Positions 7,734-14,248 of a stretch of DNA of 38,435 bases are shown piece after piece. Origin of the DNA: JAPSGM01 sp036258735. Its GTDB lineage: Bacteria; Chloroflexota; Limnocylindria; QHBO01. The stretch is taken from assembly GCA_036258735.1 (NCBI GenBank), contig DATADC010000038.1, positions 1 through 38,435 of the forward strand, given 5' to 3'. The notes beneath the pieces were generated by a model that was given only the letters and a program-made list of their open reading frames with translations, did no database searches and was not told where the DNA came from. The first letter of the stretch is position 1, and each line of letters starts with the position of its first letter. The position numbers and the translations under genes were made by a program.

Positions 7734-8344
7734 CCGACTTGGAGCGACGCCTGGGCGATGCGGCCCCCGCCGGTGAGCTCGACGCCCAGCGCCTCCAGCG
7801 CGAGCTGAGCGCGCGCGCGGCAGCCAATGGCCTGCTCGACGTGGCCTACGCCACCATGGACTCCCCGGTCGGGGAGCTGTTGGTCGCGGTCACGCCGCGC
7901 GGGCTCGTCCGTCTCGCCTACCCGGCGGACAGTGAGGAGGCCGTCGTGGAGGAGCTGGCCGCGCGCGTGAGCCCGCGCGTCCTCCACGCGCCGGAACGGA
8001 CCGACGCGGCGCGGCGGGAGCTCGACGACTATTTCGCCGGCGGCCGAACGCACTTCAGCCTTCCGGTGGACTGGTCGCTGGTCCGCGGGTTCGCCCAGGG
8101 CGTGCTGCGGGCCACGGCGAGGGTGCCGTTCGGGCAGGTCGTGACCTACTCCGAGGTCGCGGTCGCCGCCGGCTCGCCGCGCGCCTACCGGGCGGCGGGC
8201 AACGCGCTGGGGTCGAACCCGATCCCCATCGTGGTGCCGTGCCATCGGGTGGTGCACGTCGGCGGGGGACTGGGCGGCTACACCGGCGGACTGGAGCGCA
8301 AGCGCTTCCTGCTCGAGCTGGAGGGCGCCCTGCCGACGGGCTGA
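7730..8344 (+). CDS. ogt: Methylated-DNA-[protein]-cysteine S-methyltransferase
   Basis: Suicide repair enzyme that moves the alkyl group from O6-alkylguanine to its own Cys. The acceptor is Cys171 in VVPCHRVV. The DNA-binding helix RAAGNALGSNP and the N-terminal ribonuclease-H-like domain (about 40-115) are present. The start is ATG 7730, overlapping the sigma-factor stop by 4 bp. At 204 residues it carries about 36 extra N-terminal residues (MTDLERRLGDAAP...) that are not part of the usual domain and resemble the opening helix of many anti-sigma factors. That resemblance is my observation and is unproven. Coupling to an ECF sigma gene suggests co-expression in response to alkylation. Confidence 0.93.
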   Translation: MTDLERRLGDAAPAGELDAQRLQRELSARAAANGLLDVAYATMDSPVGELLVAVTPRGLVRLAYPADSEEAVVEELAARVSPRVLHAPERTDAARRELDDYFAGGRTHFSLPVDWSLVRGFAQGVLRATARVPFGQVVTYSEVAVAAGSPRAYRAAGNALGSNPIPIVVPCHRVVHVGGGLGGYTGGLERKRFLLELEGALPTG

Positions 8345-8357
8345 CTCGCGAACCGCA

Positions 8358-8846
8358 TCAGCTTGCTCCGGGCAGCAGCTCGTTGTAGCGGCTTACGAGC
8401 TCCGCCGGAACGCGGGCGGGCCGGCCGTCGCTCAGCCGGACCCAGACCCACTCGGTCAGCACGTCGGCGAGCAGCATCCCGTCCGCGCGGCGGATCCAGG
8501 TGCGCCGCACGCCGCGCACGCCGCCCAGCGCCTCCACCCGGACGACGGCCTCGATCTCGTCGCCGGCCACCGCCGGGACGTGGTACGTGATCTCGTGGCG
8601 ACGGACGACCCACGCCCCGCCGCGCTCGACGCTCCAGCCGCGGCCGAAGCCGGCGGACTCGGCGTGGTCGGCGGCCAGGTTCTCGGTCCAGGCCAGGTAC
8701 ACGCTGTTGTTGACGTGCCCGTTCTGGTCGAGCTCATAGGTGCGAACCCGAAAGCGATGGGAGTGCTCCAATAGAGAGCCGCCGTCATCGGTCAACGTTG
8801 GGGCAAACCCCGGCTCATGGGTGCATCCTAACGGGGCTGATAGCAT
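8358..8846 (-). CDS. Acyl-CoA thioesterase, 4-hydroxybenzoyl-CoA thioesterase family
   Basis: A hotdog-fold thioesterase of the FadM/YbgC type. The family signature is clear: RVRTYELDQNGHVNNSVYLAWTEN with the catalytic Asp followed by xNGHVNN, then the central strands ITYHVPAVAGDEIEAVVRVE and a C-terminal LVSRYNELLP helix. The natural substrate (fatty acyl-CoA or acyl-ACP) cannot be deduced. The start is uncertain: ATG 8846 gives 162 residues with an unconserved 25-residue lead, while in-frame TTG codons at 8795 and 8771 would begin close to the conserved domain. It is convergent with the methyltransferase gene (13 bp apart) and divergent from the glyoxalase-fold gene. Confidence 0.85.
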   Translation of the reverse strand: MLSAPLGCTHEPGFAPTLTDDGGSLLEHSHRFRVRTYELDQNGHVNNSVYLAWTENLAADHAESAGFGRGWSVERGGAWVVRRHEITYHVPAVAGDEIEAVVRVEALGGVRGVRRTWIRRADGMLLADVLTEWVWVRLSDGRPARVPAELVSRYNELLPGAS

Positions 8847-8878
8847 GCGGCCGACGCACCGGAGGACGCGGCACGGAC

Positions 8879-9280
8879 ATGAAGCTCGAGCTGGTTGGAG
8901 TCCCCGTGAGCGACGTCGACCGGGCAAAGCGGTTCTACGTCGAGCAGGTCGGCTTCGTCGAGGACCAGGACGCCACGGTGAGCGACGAGGTCCGATTCGT
9001 CCAGCTCACACCGCCCGGGTCCGCCTGCTCCATCGCGATCGGAAAGGGCCTCACCCGGATGACGCCGGGCTCGCTCGACAGCCTGCAGATCGTCGTGGCC
9101 GATGCCGAGGCAGCACGGACGGAGCTCGCAGCCCGAGGCGTGGAGGTCAGCGAGGTTGACGTGCAGCCGTGGGGATCGTTCGTCTACTTCTCCGACCCCG
9201 ACGGCAACCGATGGGCGCTCCAGCAGCTGCCCGAGTGGGCGCCTGGCGCGGGCGGCGCGGGGCATTCGCCTGCCGGCTGA
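8879..9280 (+). CDS. Glyoxalase/VOC superfamily protein
   Basis: A 133-residue single-unit vicinal-oxygen-chelate protein with paired beta-alpha-beta-beta-beta modules: LELVGVPVSDVDRAKRFYVE starts the first, and FVYFSDPDGNRWALQQ closes the second. The first metal-ligand position usually held by His is Val here (LVGVPV), as in many VOC proteins annotated as glyoxalase/bleomycin-resistance without known activity. The start is ATG 8879 with GGAGGA at about 8861-8866. It lies 30 bp upstream of the aldehyde dehydrogenase gene, which appears to have its own promoter. Confidence 0.85.
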   Translation: MKLELVGVPVSDVDRAKRFYVEQVGFVEDQDATVSDEVRFVQLTPPGSACSIAIGKGLTRMTPGSLDSLQIVVADAEAARTELAARGVEVSEVDVQPWGSFVYFSDPDGNRWALQQLPEWAPGAGGAGHSPAG

Positions 9281-9295
9281 ACCAACCGAGGCTGC

Positions 9296-9301
9296 CATAA
9301 T
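9296..9301 (+). promoter_or_regulatory. Putative -10 box of aldehyde dehydrogenase operon
   Basis: CATAAT ends 9 nt before the ATG at 9311 with no ribosome-binding site between, the same arrangement as at deoC and several other genes here. No good -35 hexamer is seen at the expected spacing. Confidence 0.45.
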
Positions 9302-9310
9302 CCACGGCGC

Positions 9311-10834
9311 ATGACACTCACCAAGAAGAAGGAGAGCCGACCTGCCCCCGCCTCCTGGGGGCTCGCGGCGCGGGGCGGCATCCCATGGGAGTACGCGCCT
9401 GCCCCGGAGGCGACCGACCACGTCGAGGTGCGGCCCGAGTACGGCCTGTTCATCGACAACGCCTTCGGGCCCAGCCGTCCTCGCGCGACGTTCGAGGTCA
9501 TCAACCCGGCCACCGAGGAGCGCCTGACCAAGGTCGCCCGCGCCTCGAAGGCCGATGTCAACCGGGCGGTGGCCGCCGCACGCCGCGCCTACGACACCTC
9601 CTGGTCGCGGCTGCCTGGCAGCGAGCGCGCCAAGTACCTGTACCGCATCGCGCGGATCCTCCAGGAGCGCTCCCGCGAGTTCGCCGTGGTGGAGACGCTC
9701 AACTCCGGCAAGCCGATCAAGGAGTCGCGCGACGTGGACGTGCCACTGGCCGCGGCCCACTTCTTCTACTACGCCGGCTGGGCGGACAAGCTGGCGTACG
9801 CCTTCCCGAACCGCGAGCCACGGCCGCTCGGCGTGGCAGCCCAGGTCATCCCCTGGAACTTCCCGCTGCTGATGCTGGCATGGAAGATCGCGCCGGCCCT
9901 GGCGGCCGGCAACACGGTGGTGCTCAAGCCGGCGTCGACCACGCCGCTGACGGCGTACCTGTTCGCGGACGTGGTGCAGCAGGCCGAGCTGCCGCCGGGC
10001 GTGGTGAACATCATCACCGGGCCGGGCGAGATCGGCATGGATCTGGTCCGCCACCCCGACGTCGACAAGGTGGCGTTCACGGGGTCCACCGCCGTGGGCA
10101 AGATGATCGCCCGCGCCGTGGCGGGCTCCCACAAGAAGCTGACCCTGGAGCTGGGCGGCAAGGCCGCCAACATCGTCTTCGACGACGCCCCGCTGGATCA
10201 GGCCATCGAGGGCATCATCAACGGCATCTACTTCAACCAGGGCGAGGTCTGCTGCGCCGGCTCGCGGCTGTTCGTGCAGGAGAGCGTGTACGAGCCGCTG
10301 CTCGAGAAGCTCAAGGACCGGCTCTCGACCCTGCGCGTGGGCGACCCGCTGGACAAGAACACCGATGTAGGCGCCATCAACTCGGCGGGGCAGCTGGCCA
10401 AGGTCCAGGAGTTGGTGCAGTCGGGGATCGAGGAGGGGGCGGAGATCTTCCAGCCGGACTGCGAGCTGCCCAGCCGCGGCTTCTTCTTCCGGCCGACCCT
10501 GTTCACCGGCGTCAGCCAGTCGCATCGCATCGCCCAGGAGGAGATCTTCGGTCCGGTCCTATCGGTCCTGACCTTTCGGACGCCGGACGAGGCGGTCGAA
10601 AAGGCCAACAACACGCCCTACGGCCTGTCTGCCGGCGTCTGGACCGAGAAGGGCAGCCGCATCTTCAAGATGGTGAGCGCCATGCGCGCCGGGGTGGTGT
10701 GGGCCAACACCTTCAACCGCTTCGACCCGACCGCCCCGTTCGGCGGCTACAAGGAATCGGGCTATGGTCGCGAGGGCGGCCTGCACGGGCTGGCCGCCTA
10801 CCTCGACCTGTCGGCCAACGGGGACGGCCGCTGA
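9311..10834 (+). CDS. NAD(P)-dependent aldehyde dehydrogenase
   Basis: A full-length, 507-residue aldehyde dehydrogenase. It has the Asn of the oxyanion site in VIPWNFPLLM, the cofactor motif FTGSTAVGK, Glu280 in LELGGK as general base, and the nucleophile Cys314 in NQGEVCCAGSR. The C-terminal EIFGPVLSVLTF and PFGGYKESGYGREGG motifs are also present. The N-terminal 40 residues (Lys/Pro/Ala-rich) are extra. It oxidises an aldehyde to an acid; acetaldehyde from DeoC is a reasonable substrate but this is inference. The stop overlaps by one base the start of a second, truncated aldehyde dehydrogenase, so the two proteins are probably made together. Confidence 0.95.
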   Translation: MTLTKKKESRPAPASWGLAARGGIPWEYAPAPEATDHVEVRPEYGLFIDNAFGPSRPRATFEVINPATEERLTKVARASKADVNRAVAAARRAYDTSWSRLPGSERAKYLYRIARILQERSREFAVVETLNSGKPIKESRDVDVPLAAAHFFYYAGWADKLAYAFPNREPRPLGVAAQVIPWNFPLLMLAWKIAPALAAGNTVVLKPASTTPLTAYLFADVVQQAELPPGVVNIITGPGEIGMDLVRHPDVDKVAFTGSTAVGKMIARAVAGSHKKLTLELGGKAANIVFDDAPLDQAIEGIINGIYFNQGEVCCAGSRLFVQESVYEPLLEKLKDRLSTLRVGDPLDKNTDVGAINSAGQLAKVQELVQSGIEEGAEIFQPDCELPSRGFFFRPTLFTGVSQSHRIAQEEIFGPVLSVLTFRTPDEAVEKANNTPYGLSAGVWTEKGSRIFKMVSAMRAGVVWANTFNRFDPTAPFGGYKESGYGREGGLHGLAAYLDLSANGDGR

Positions 10835-11814
10835 TGGCGCGGGCCAGGACCGCCTCACGCTCACGCACGGCCACCCCGGCCCCGGTGCTGCGCGAGCCCA
10901 GGCCCGCGCCGCTCGCGCTGCGCAACGGGCGGGGAGCGGATCGGCTGGACGTCCGCAAGACGTACAAGCTCTACATCGGCGGAGGGTTTCCGCGCACCGA
11001 GTCGGGCCGCTCCTACGAGGTGGTCGACGCGCGGGGCCGGCTGCTCGCCAACGCCTCGCGGGGAACGCGCAAGGACATCCGCGACGCCGTCCGTGCAGCG
11101 CGCGCCGCCTTCCCCGGTTGGGCGGCCCGCACAGCGTACAACCGCGGGCAGGTGCTGTACCGCATCGCCGAGCTGATGGAAGGCCGCCGGGAGCAGTTCG
11201 TCGCCGAGGTGGCCGGTGCGGAGGGCGTCGGCCGCAGGCGAGCCGCCCGTCTGGTGGACGCCGCCATCGATCGCTGGGTGTGGTACGCCGGATGGGCCGA
11301 TAAGTACCCGCAGGCCCTCGGCACGGTGAACCCGGTGGCGGGCAGCTACTTCAACTTCAGCGTCCCCGAGCCGACCGGCGTGGTGGGCATCATCGCGCCC
11401 GAGGAGTCGAGCCTGCTGGGGCTGGTCAGCCGCCTGGCGCCGGTCATCGTGTCCGGCAACGCGGCGGTCGTGATCGCCTCGGAATCGCGCCCCCTGCCTG
11501 CGGTCACGCTGACCGAGGTGCTCGCCACCTCGGACGTGCCGGGCGGCGTGGTCAACGTCATCACCGGCCTGCGCCGCGAACTGGTGCAGCACCTGGCCGG
11601 CCACATGGACGTCAACGCCCTCGACGCCTTCGGCCTGGAGCCCGATGCGGCGGCAGCGGTCGAGGAGCTGGCCACCGAGAACGTCAAGCGCCTGGTGCGG
11701 CCCCCCGGCGGCGGCAGCGCCACGGTGGACTGGCTCGCCGAGCGCGCCCAGTCTCCGTACCTGATCGGCGAGTTCGTCGAGACCAAGACGGTCTGGCATC
11801 CCATCGGCTCCTGA
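10834..11814 (+). CDS. Aldehyde dehydrogenase-like protein lacking the catalytic domain
   Basis: At 326 residues it keeps the N-terminal cofactor-binding half of the family (KLYIGGGFPRTESGRSYEVVD, then FPGWAARTAYNRGQVLYRIAELM, then PTGVVGIIAPEESSLLG) and the last C-terminal tail (EFVETKTVWHPIGS). The catalytic domain between them is missing: there is no LELGGK Glu and no GQ-x-C Cys. The reading frame is clean and the next gene follows at once, so this looks like a stable short family rather than a broken gene. Its one-base overlap with the full enzyme suggests a hetero-oligomer in which it plays a structural or regulatory part. The ATG is at 10834. Confidence 0.85.
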   Translation: MARARTASRSRTATPAPVLREPRPAPLALRNGRGADRLDVRKTYKLYIGGGFPRTESGRSYEVVDARGRLLANASRGTRKDIRDAVRAARAAFPGWAARTAYNRGQVLYRIAELMEGRREQFVAEVAGAEGVGRRRAARLVDAAIDRWVWYAGWADKYPQALGTVNPVAGSYFNFSVPEPTGVVGIIAPEESSLLGLVSRLAPVIVSGNAAVVIASESRPLPAVTLTEVLATSDVPGGVVNVITGLRRELVQHLAGHMDVNALDAFGLEPDAAAAVEELATENVKRLVRPPGGGSATVDWLAERAQSPYLIGEFVETKTVWHPIGS

Positions 11815-11832
11815 GCAGCGGAGGGTGCACCG

Positions 11833-13173
11833 GTGAGTGATCACCCTGACCGACCGCTCCAGGAGCTGATCCACGCTTCGGACCTGGTCGCCATCGACGC
11901 GTGGCTCGGCGAGCGCAGCGTGGTGGAGGTGGCCGAAGAGCTGGGGCGGCTGCCGCGTGAGGACCGGGCCATCCCGTTCCGCCTGCTGGCCAAGGATCGG
12001 GCGCTCGAGGTGTTCGAGATCCTGGACCCGGCCCTCCAGCAGGAGCTCCTGGAGGGGCTGCGCGACGCCAACGTGCGGCAGCTGTTCGAGGGCCTCGACC
12101 CCGACGACCGTGCGCGGCTGACGGAGGAGATGCCGGCCAAGGTCGCCAAGCGGCTGCTGGAGGGCCTCTCGCCGCACGAGCGGCGGATGACCGCCACCCT
12201 GCTCGGCTACCCGGAGGACTCGGCCGGTCGCATCATGTCGCCGGAGGTCGCCAACCTGCGCGCCGGCATGACGGTCGGCGAGGCGCTCGAACGGCTGCGT
12301 CGCATCGGGCGCACCGCCGAGACGATCTACGCCCTGCCGGTGACCGATGACGAGCGCCGCCTGGTGGGTGCGCTGGGCCTGCGCGACCTGGTGCTAGCGC
12401 CCCCCGACTCGCGGGTCAGCGAACTGATGGACACCGACGTGTACTCCGCGCCAATCACCGCCGACCAGGAGGAGGTCGCGCGCCTGATCCGCGACGCCGA
12501 CCTGCTGGCGCTGCCGATCGTCGACACCGAGGGCCGCCTGGTCGGCGTGGTGACGGTCGACGACGCCATGGAGATCCTGGAGGAGGAGGACACCGAGGAC
12601 GTGGCCCGCGCCGGTGGTGCCGAGCCGCTGGGGCGCCCCTACCTGTCGGTCTCGGTGCTCCGCGTGGCGCGCAGCCGCGTGGTCTGGCTACTGGTCCTCA
12701 TCGCGGCAGCCTCGCTCACCGTCAACGTGCTGGCGCTGTTCGAGGACGCGCTGTCGGAGGCGGTCCAGCTGGCGCTCTTCATCCCGCTGCTGATCGGGAC
12801 CGGCGGCAACACCGGCGCGCAGGCCGCGACCACTGTCACCAGGGCCATCGCGCTCGGCGAGGTGCGCTTCGCGGACCTGACGCCGGTCATCCTGCGCGAG
12901 GTGCGCGTCGGGCTGCTGCTGGGCGGCATGCTCGCCGCGCTGGCCTACGTCCCGGTGCTGCTCATCTTTTCGCCAGGGATCGCCGCCGTGGTGTCGCTGA
13001 CGCTGGTGAGCATCTGCACCCTCGCGACGCTGGTCGGCGCACTGCTGCCGCTGCTCGCCCAGCGCGTGGGCGCCGATCCGGCGGTCATGAGCGCCCCCTT
13101 CATCACCACCTTGGTCGACGCGTCCGGGCTGGTCGTGTACTTACTGATCGCGCGGGCCGTGCTGGGCAGCTAG
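11833..13173 (+). CDS. mgtE: Magnesium channel/transporter MgtE
   Basis: A 446-residue Mg2+ channel with the full MgtE layout: an N-terminal superhelical domain (about 1-130), two CBS domains (about 135-260, including LPVTDDERRLVGALGLRDLV and LPIVDTEGRLVGVVTVDD), a connecting helix, and a membrane domain from about residue 283 with five hydrophobic helices. The pore-lining segment LLIGTGGNTGAQAATTVTR is intact. Cytoplasmic Mg2+ bound between the N and CBS domains normally closes the channel. The GTG start at 11833 follows GGAGGG by a short spacer, 18 bp after the truncated dehydrogenase. Its stop overlaps the stop of the convergent CGNR gene. Confidence 0.96.
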   Translation: MSDHPDRPLQELIHASDLVAIDAWLGERSVVEVAEELGRLPREDRAIPFRLLAKDRALEVFEILDPALQQELLEGLRDANVRQLFEGLDPDDRARLTEEMPAKVAKRLLEGLSPHERRMTATLLGYPEDSAGRIMSPEVANLRAGMTVGEALERLRRIGRTAETIYALPVTDDERRLVGALGLRDLVLAPPDSRVSELMDTDVYSAPITADQEEVARLIRDADLLALPIVDTEGRLVGVVTVDDAMEILEEEDTEDVARAGGAEPLGRPYLSVSVLRVARSRVVWLLVLIAAASLTVNVLALFEDALSEAVQLALFIPLLIGTGGNTGAQAATTVTRAIALGEVRFADLTPVILREVRVGLLLGGMLAALAYVPVLLIFSPGIAAVVSLTLVSICTLATLVGALLPLLAQRVGADPAVMSAPFITTLVDASGLVVYLLIARAVLGS

Positions 13174-13805
13174 CCGGCGATCGCTGCCTCGGCGGCGCGC
13201 AGGCGCGCCAGGTGCCGCGCCACCTTGGCGTGATTGCCGCAGGTCCGCATGTCGCACCAGCGCCGACGCCCGGCCGGCGAACGGTCGATGAACAGGTAGC
13301 GGCAGCCCTCGTTGGCGCAGACCCGCAGCCGCTCGGCGCCCTCGGCGGCCAGGAAGTGGGCGAACGAGCCGGCAATCGTGGCGCGTGCCTGGTCCAGGCG
13401 GTCGCCGACCTGCGAGACGGCGAAGCGCGTCCCGCCGCGCTCCCTGCGCAGCTCGTGGTAGTGCAGCCCGTGGCGCAGGATGTGGTTCAGCTCGCTTAGG
13501 TGCTCGGCAGCCACGTCGCCGTCCTCGACGAGGTCCCGCGCGCTGGCATGCAGCACGTCGCGCAACCGCTGGAACCGCTCCAGCCGCCGCCGCGCCTCGG
13601 ACGGAGCGCGGCGCAGCCGAGCTGCCTCGGTGGCCCGGCCGCGGTCGCTGAGCAGCCCCGCGTCGCGCAGCCAGGCCAGGAGGGCGTCGGCGTCGGGCAG
13701 GTGCTCGACCGGGCGCCCCCGGCTGAACTCGAGGGTGTTGGCGAAGCGGATGAAGAGCTCCTGCTGAGCCTCCGGCTCGGCGGGTAGTGCAACGTTCGCG
13801 GACAT
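13170..13805 (-). CDS. CGNR zinc-finger transcriptional regulator with ABATE domain
   Basis: A 211-residue protein with an N-terminal all-helical ABATE-type domain (FANTLEF motif at about 21-27) and a C-terminal CGNR zinc finger: Cys163, Cys168, Cys184 and Cys189, the last in CGNHAKVARH. Such proteins are thought to be stress-related DNA-binding regulators; the family is poorly characterised. The ATG at 13805 has TATACT 10 nt upstream on the minus strand, and an inverted-repeat operator half-site lies between them, so autoregulation is likely. It is divergent from two tiny genes that share the doubled operator. It overlaps the mgtE stop convergently. Confidence 0.88.
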   Translation of the reverse strand: MSANVALPAEPEAQQELFIRFANTLEFSRGRPVEHLPDADALLAWLRDAGLLSDRGRATEAARLRRAPSEARRRLERFQRLRDVLHASARDLVEDGDVAAEHLSELNHILRHGLHYHELRRERGGTRFAVSQVGDRLDQARATIAGSFAHFLAAEGAERLRVCANEGCRYLFIDRSPAGRRRWCDMRTCGNHAKVARHLARLRAAEAAIAG

Positions 13806-13808
13806 TTC

Positions 13809-13893
13809 GGTAACCAGTATAACCGCCTTGACAAGTTACCCGTGGTCGCCTACCCTAACGGTGTAACCAGTCATGAGGGAATTAAGAGTTACC
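13809..13893. promoter_or_regulatory. Doubled inverted-repeat operator between CGNR gene and small genes
   Basis: Two inverted repeats of the form GTAAC-N20-GTTAC are seen. In the first unit the arms are GGTAAC at 13809-13814 and GTTACC at 13835-13840. In the second they are TGTAAC at 13862-13867 and GTTACC at 13888-13893. The whole unit repeats with a period of exactly 53 bp, about five helical turns, and GTAACCAGT is identical in both left arms. The first unit overlaps the putative -10/start of the CGNR gene and the -35 of the rightward promoter. The CGNR protein is the natural candidate to bind it (inference). Confidence 0.7.
13828..13856 (+). promoter_or_regulatory. Sigma-70-type promoter for the two small genes
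   Basis: A consensus TTGACA at 13828-13833 is followed by a 17-bp spacer and TACCCT at 13851-13856. Transcription would begin near 13863, at the left arm of the second operator unit, so a bound regulator should block initiation or clearance. The first small-gene ATG is at 13897. Confidence 0.65.
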
Positions 13894-13896
13894 ACC

Positions 13897-14013
13897 ATGC
13901 TCGAGATCCTGGCGGTTTTGGCCGCGTTGATCGCCTTCGACCTGGTTGCCGTGCGGTTCGGCGCCGATAGCCGATGGCACGGGACGAACGACAAGACAGG
14001 AGGTCTACGATGA
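13897..14013 (+). CDS. 38-residue single-helix membrane miniprotein
   Basis: Starts at ATG 13897 and encodes a hydrophobic segment (LEILAVLAALIAFDLVAVRF) followed by a short polar tail ending in GGLR. It has the shape of a one-pass membrane miniprotein. No family is recognised. Support comes from position: it is the first frame after a strong promoter/operator and its stop overlaps the next ATG (ATGA 14010-14013). The ribosome site for the next gene lies within its last codons. It has no strong Shine-Dalgarno of its own, though AGAG precedes it. Confidence 0.65.
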   Translation: MLEILAVLAALIAFDLVAVRFGADSRWHGTNDKTGGLR

Positions 14014-14174
14014 GCCGAGGAGCAACGTACCTCGGCCTGCTGGCCGCGCTGCGCCAGGAGGAGCTGCTCGGGGAGGCGATGCGCCGTCAGCGCTCGACGG
14101 CGGTCATTCGCCGCCGACGCGGACGGTCGGTCGCATCACGTCTGCGCCACGCCCTGCGCTTCACCCGGTCATGA
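14010..14174 (+). CDS. 54-residue basic small protein
   Basis: Starts at ATG 14010 with AGGAGGT at 13997-14003, the best ribosome-binding site in this part of the window, 6 nt away. The N-terminal half is an amphipathic helix (ATYLGLLAALRQEELLGEAM). The C-terminal half is very basic (IRRRRGRSVASRLRHALRF), so it may bind nucleic acid or the membrane surface. No family is recognised. It is coupled by a 4-bp overlap to the membrane miniprotein and is followed by a terminator hairpin, so the two form a complete bicistronic unit under the CGNR-linked operator. Confidence 0.65.
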   Translation: MSRGATYLGLLAALRQEELLGEAMRRQRSTAVIRRRRGRSVASRLRHALRFTRS

Positions 14175-14197
14175 CGAGGCCACGCAGGCATCCACCG

Positions 14198-14225
14198 AGG
14201 GCCCGCCCCACCCAGGGCGGGCCCT
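14198..14225 (+). terminator. Rho-independent-type terminator hairpin
   Basis: A perfect 10-bp stem (14198-14207 paired with 14216-14225) with an 8-nt loop sits 24 bp after the small-gene stop. The T tract is short (TTAT), so termination may be partial. It separates the small-gene unit from polX, whose -10-like box follows within 12 bp. Confidence 0.65.
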
Positions 14226-14236
14226 TATGCTGCCCC

Positions 14237-14242
14237 TAGAAT
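14237..14242 (+). promoter_or_regulatory. Putative -10 box of polX (leaderless)
   Basis: TAGAAT ends 6 nt before the polX ATG at 14249, with no Shine-Dalgarno. Transcription would start at or next to the A of the start codon. Confidence 0.55.
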
Positions 14243-14248
14243 TGCCCG

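Noticed and set aside
8828..10525. 565-codon minus-strand frame across the aldehyde dehydrogenase
   Set aside because: Shadow frame of low-complexity composition opposite an unmistakable enzyme gene.
10834..11814. Frameshifted full-length aldehyde dehydrogenase
   Set aside because: The frame is intact, the family C-terminal tail is present at its end, and no Cys/Glu motif is found in any frame before mgtE, so this is a short form rather than a frameshift.
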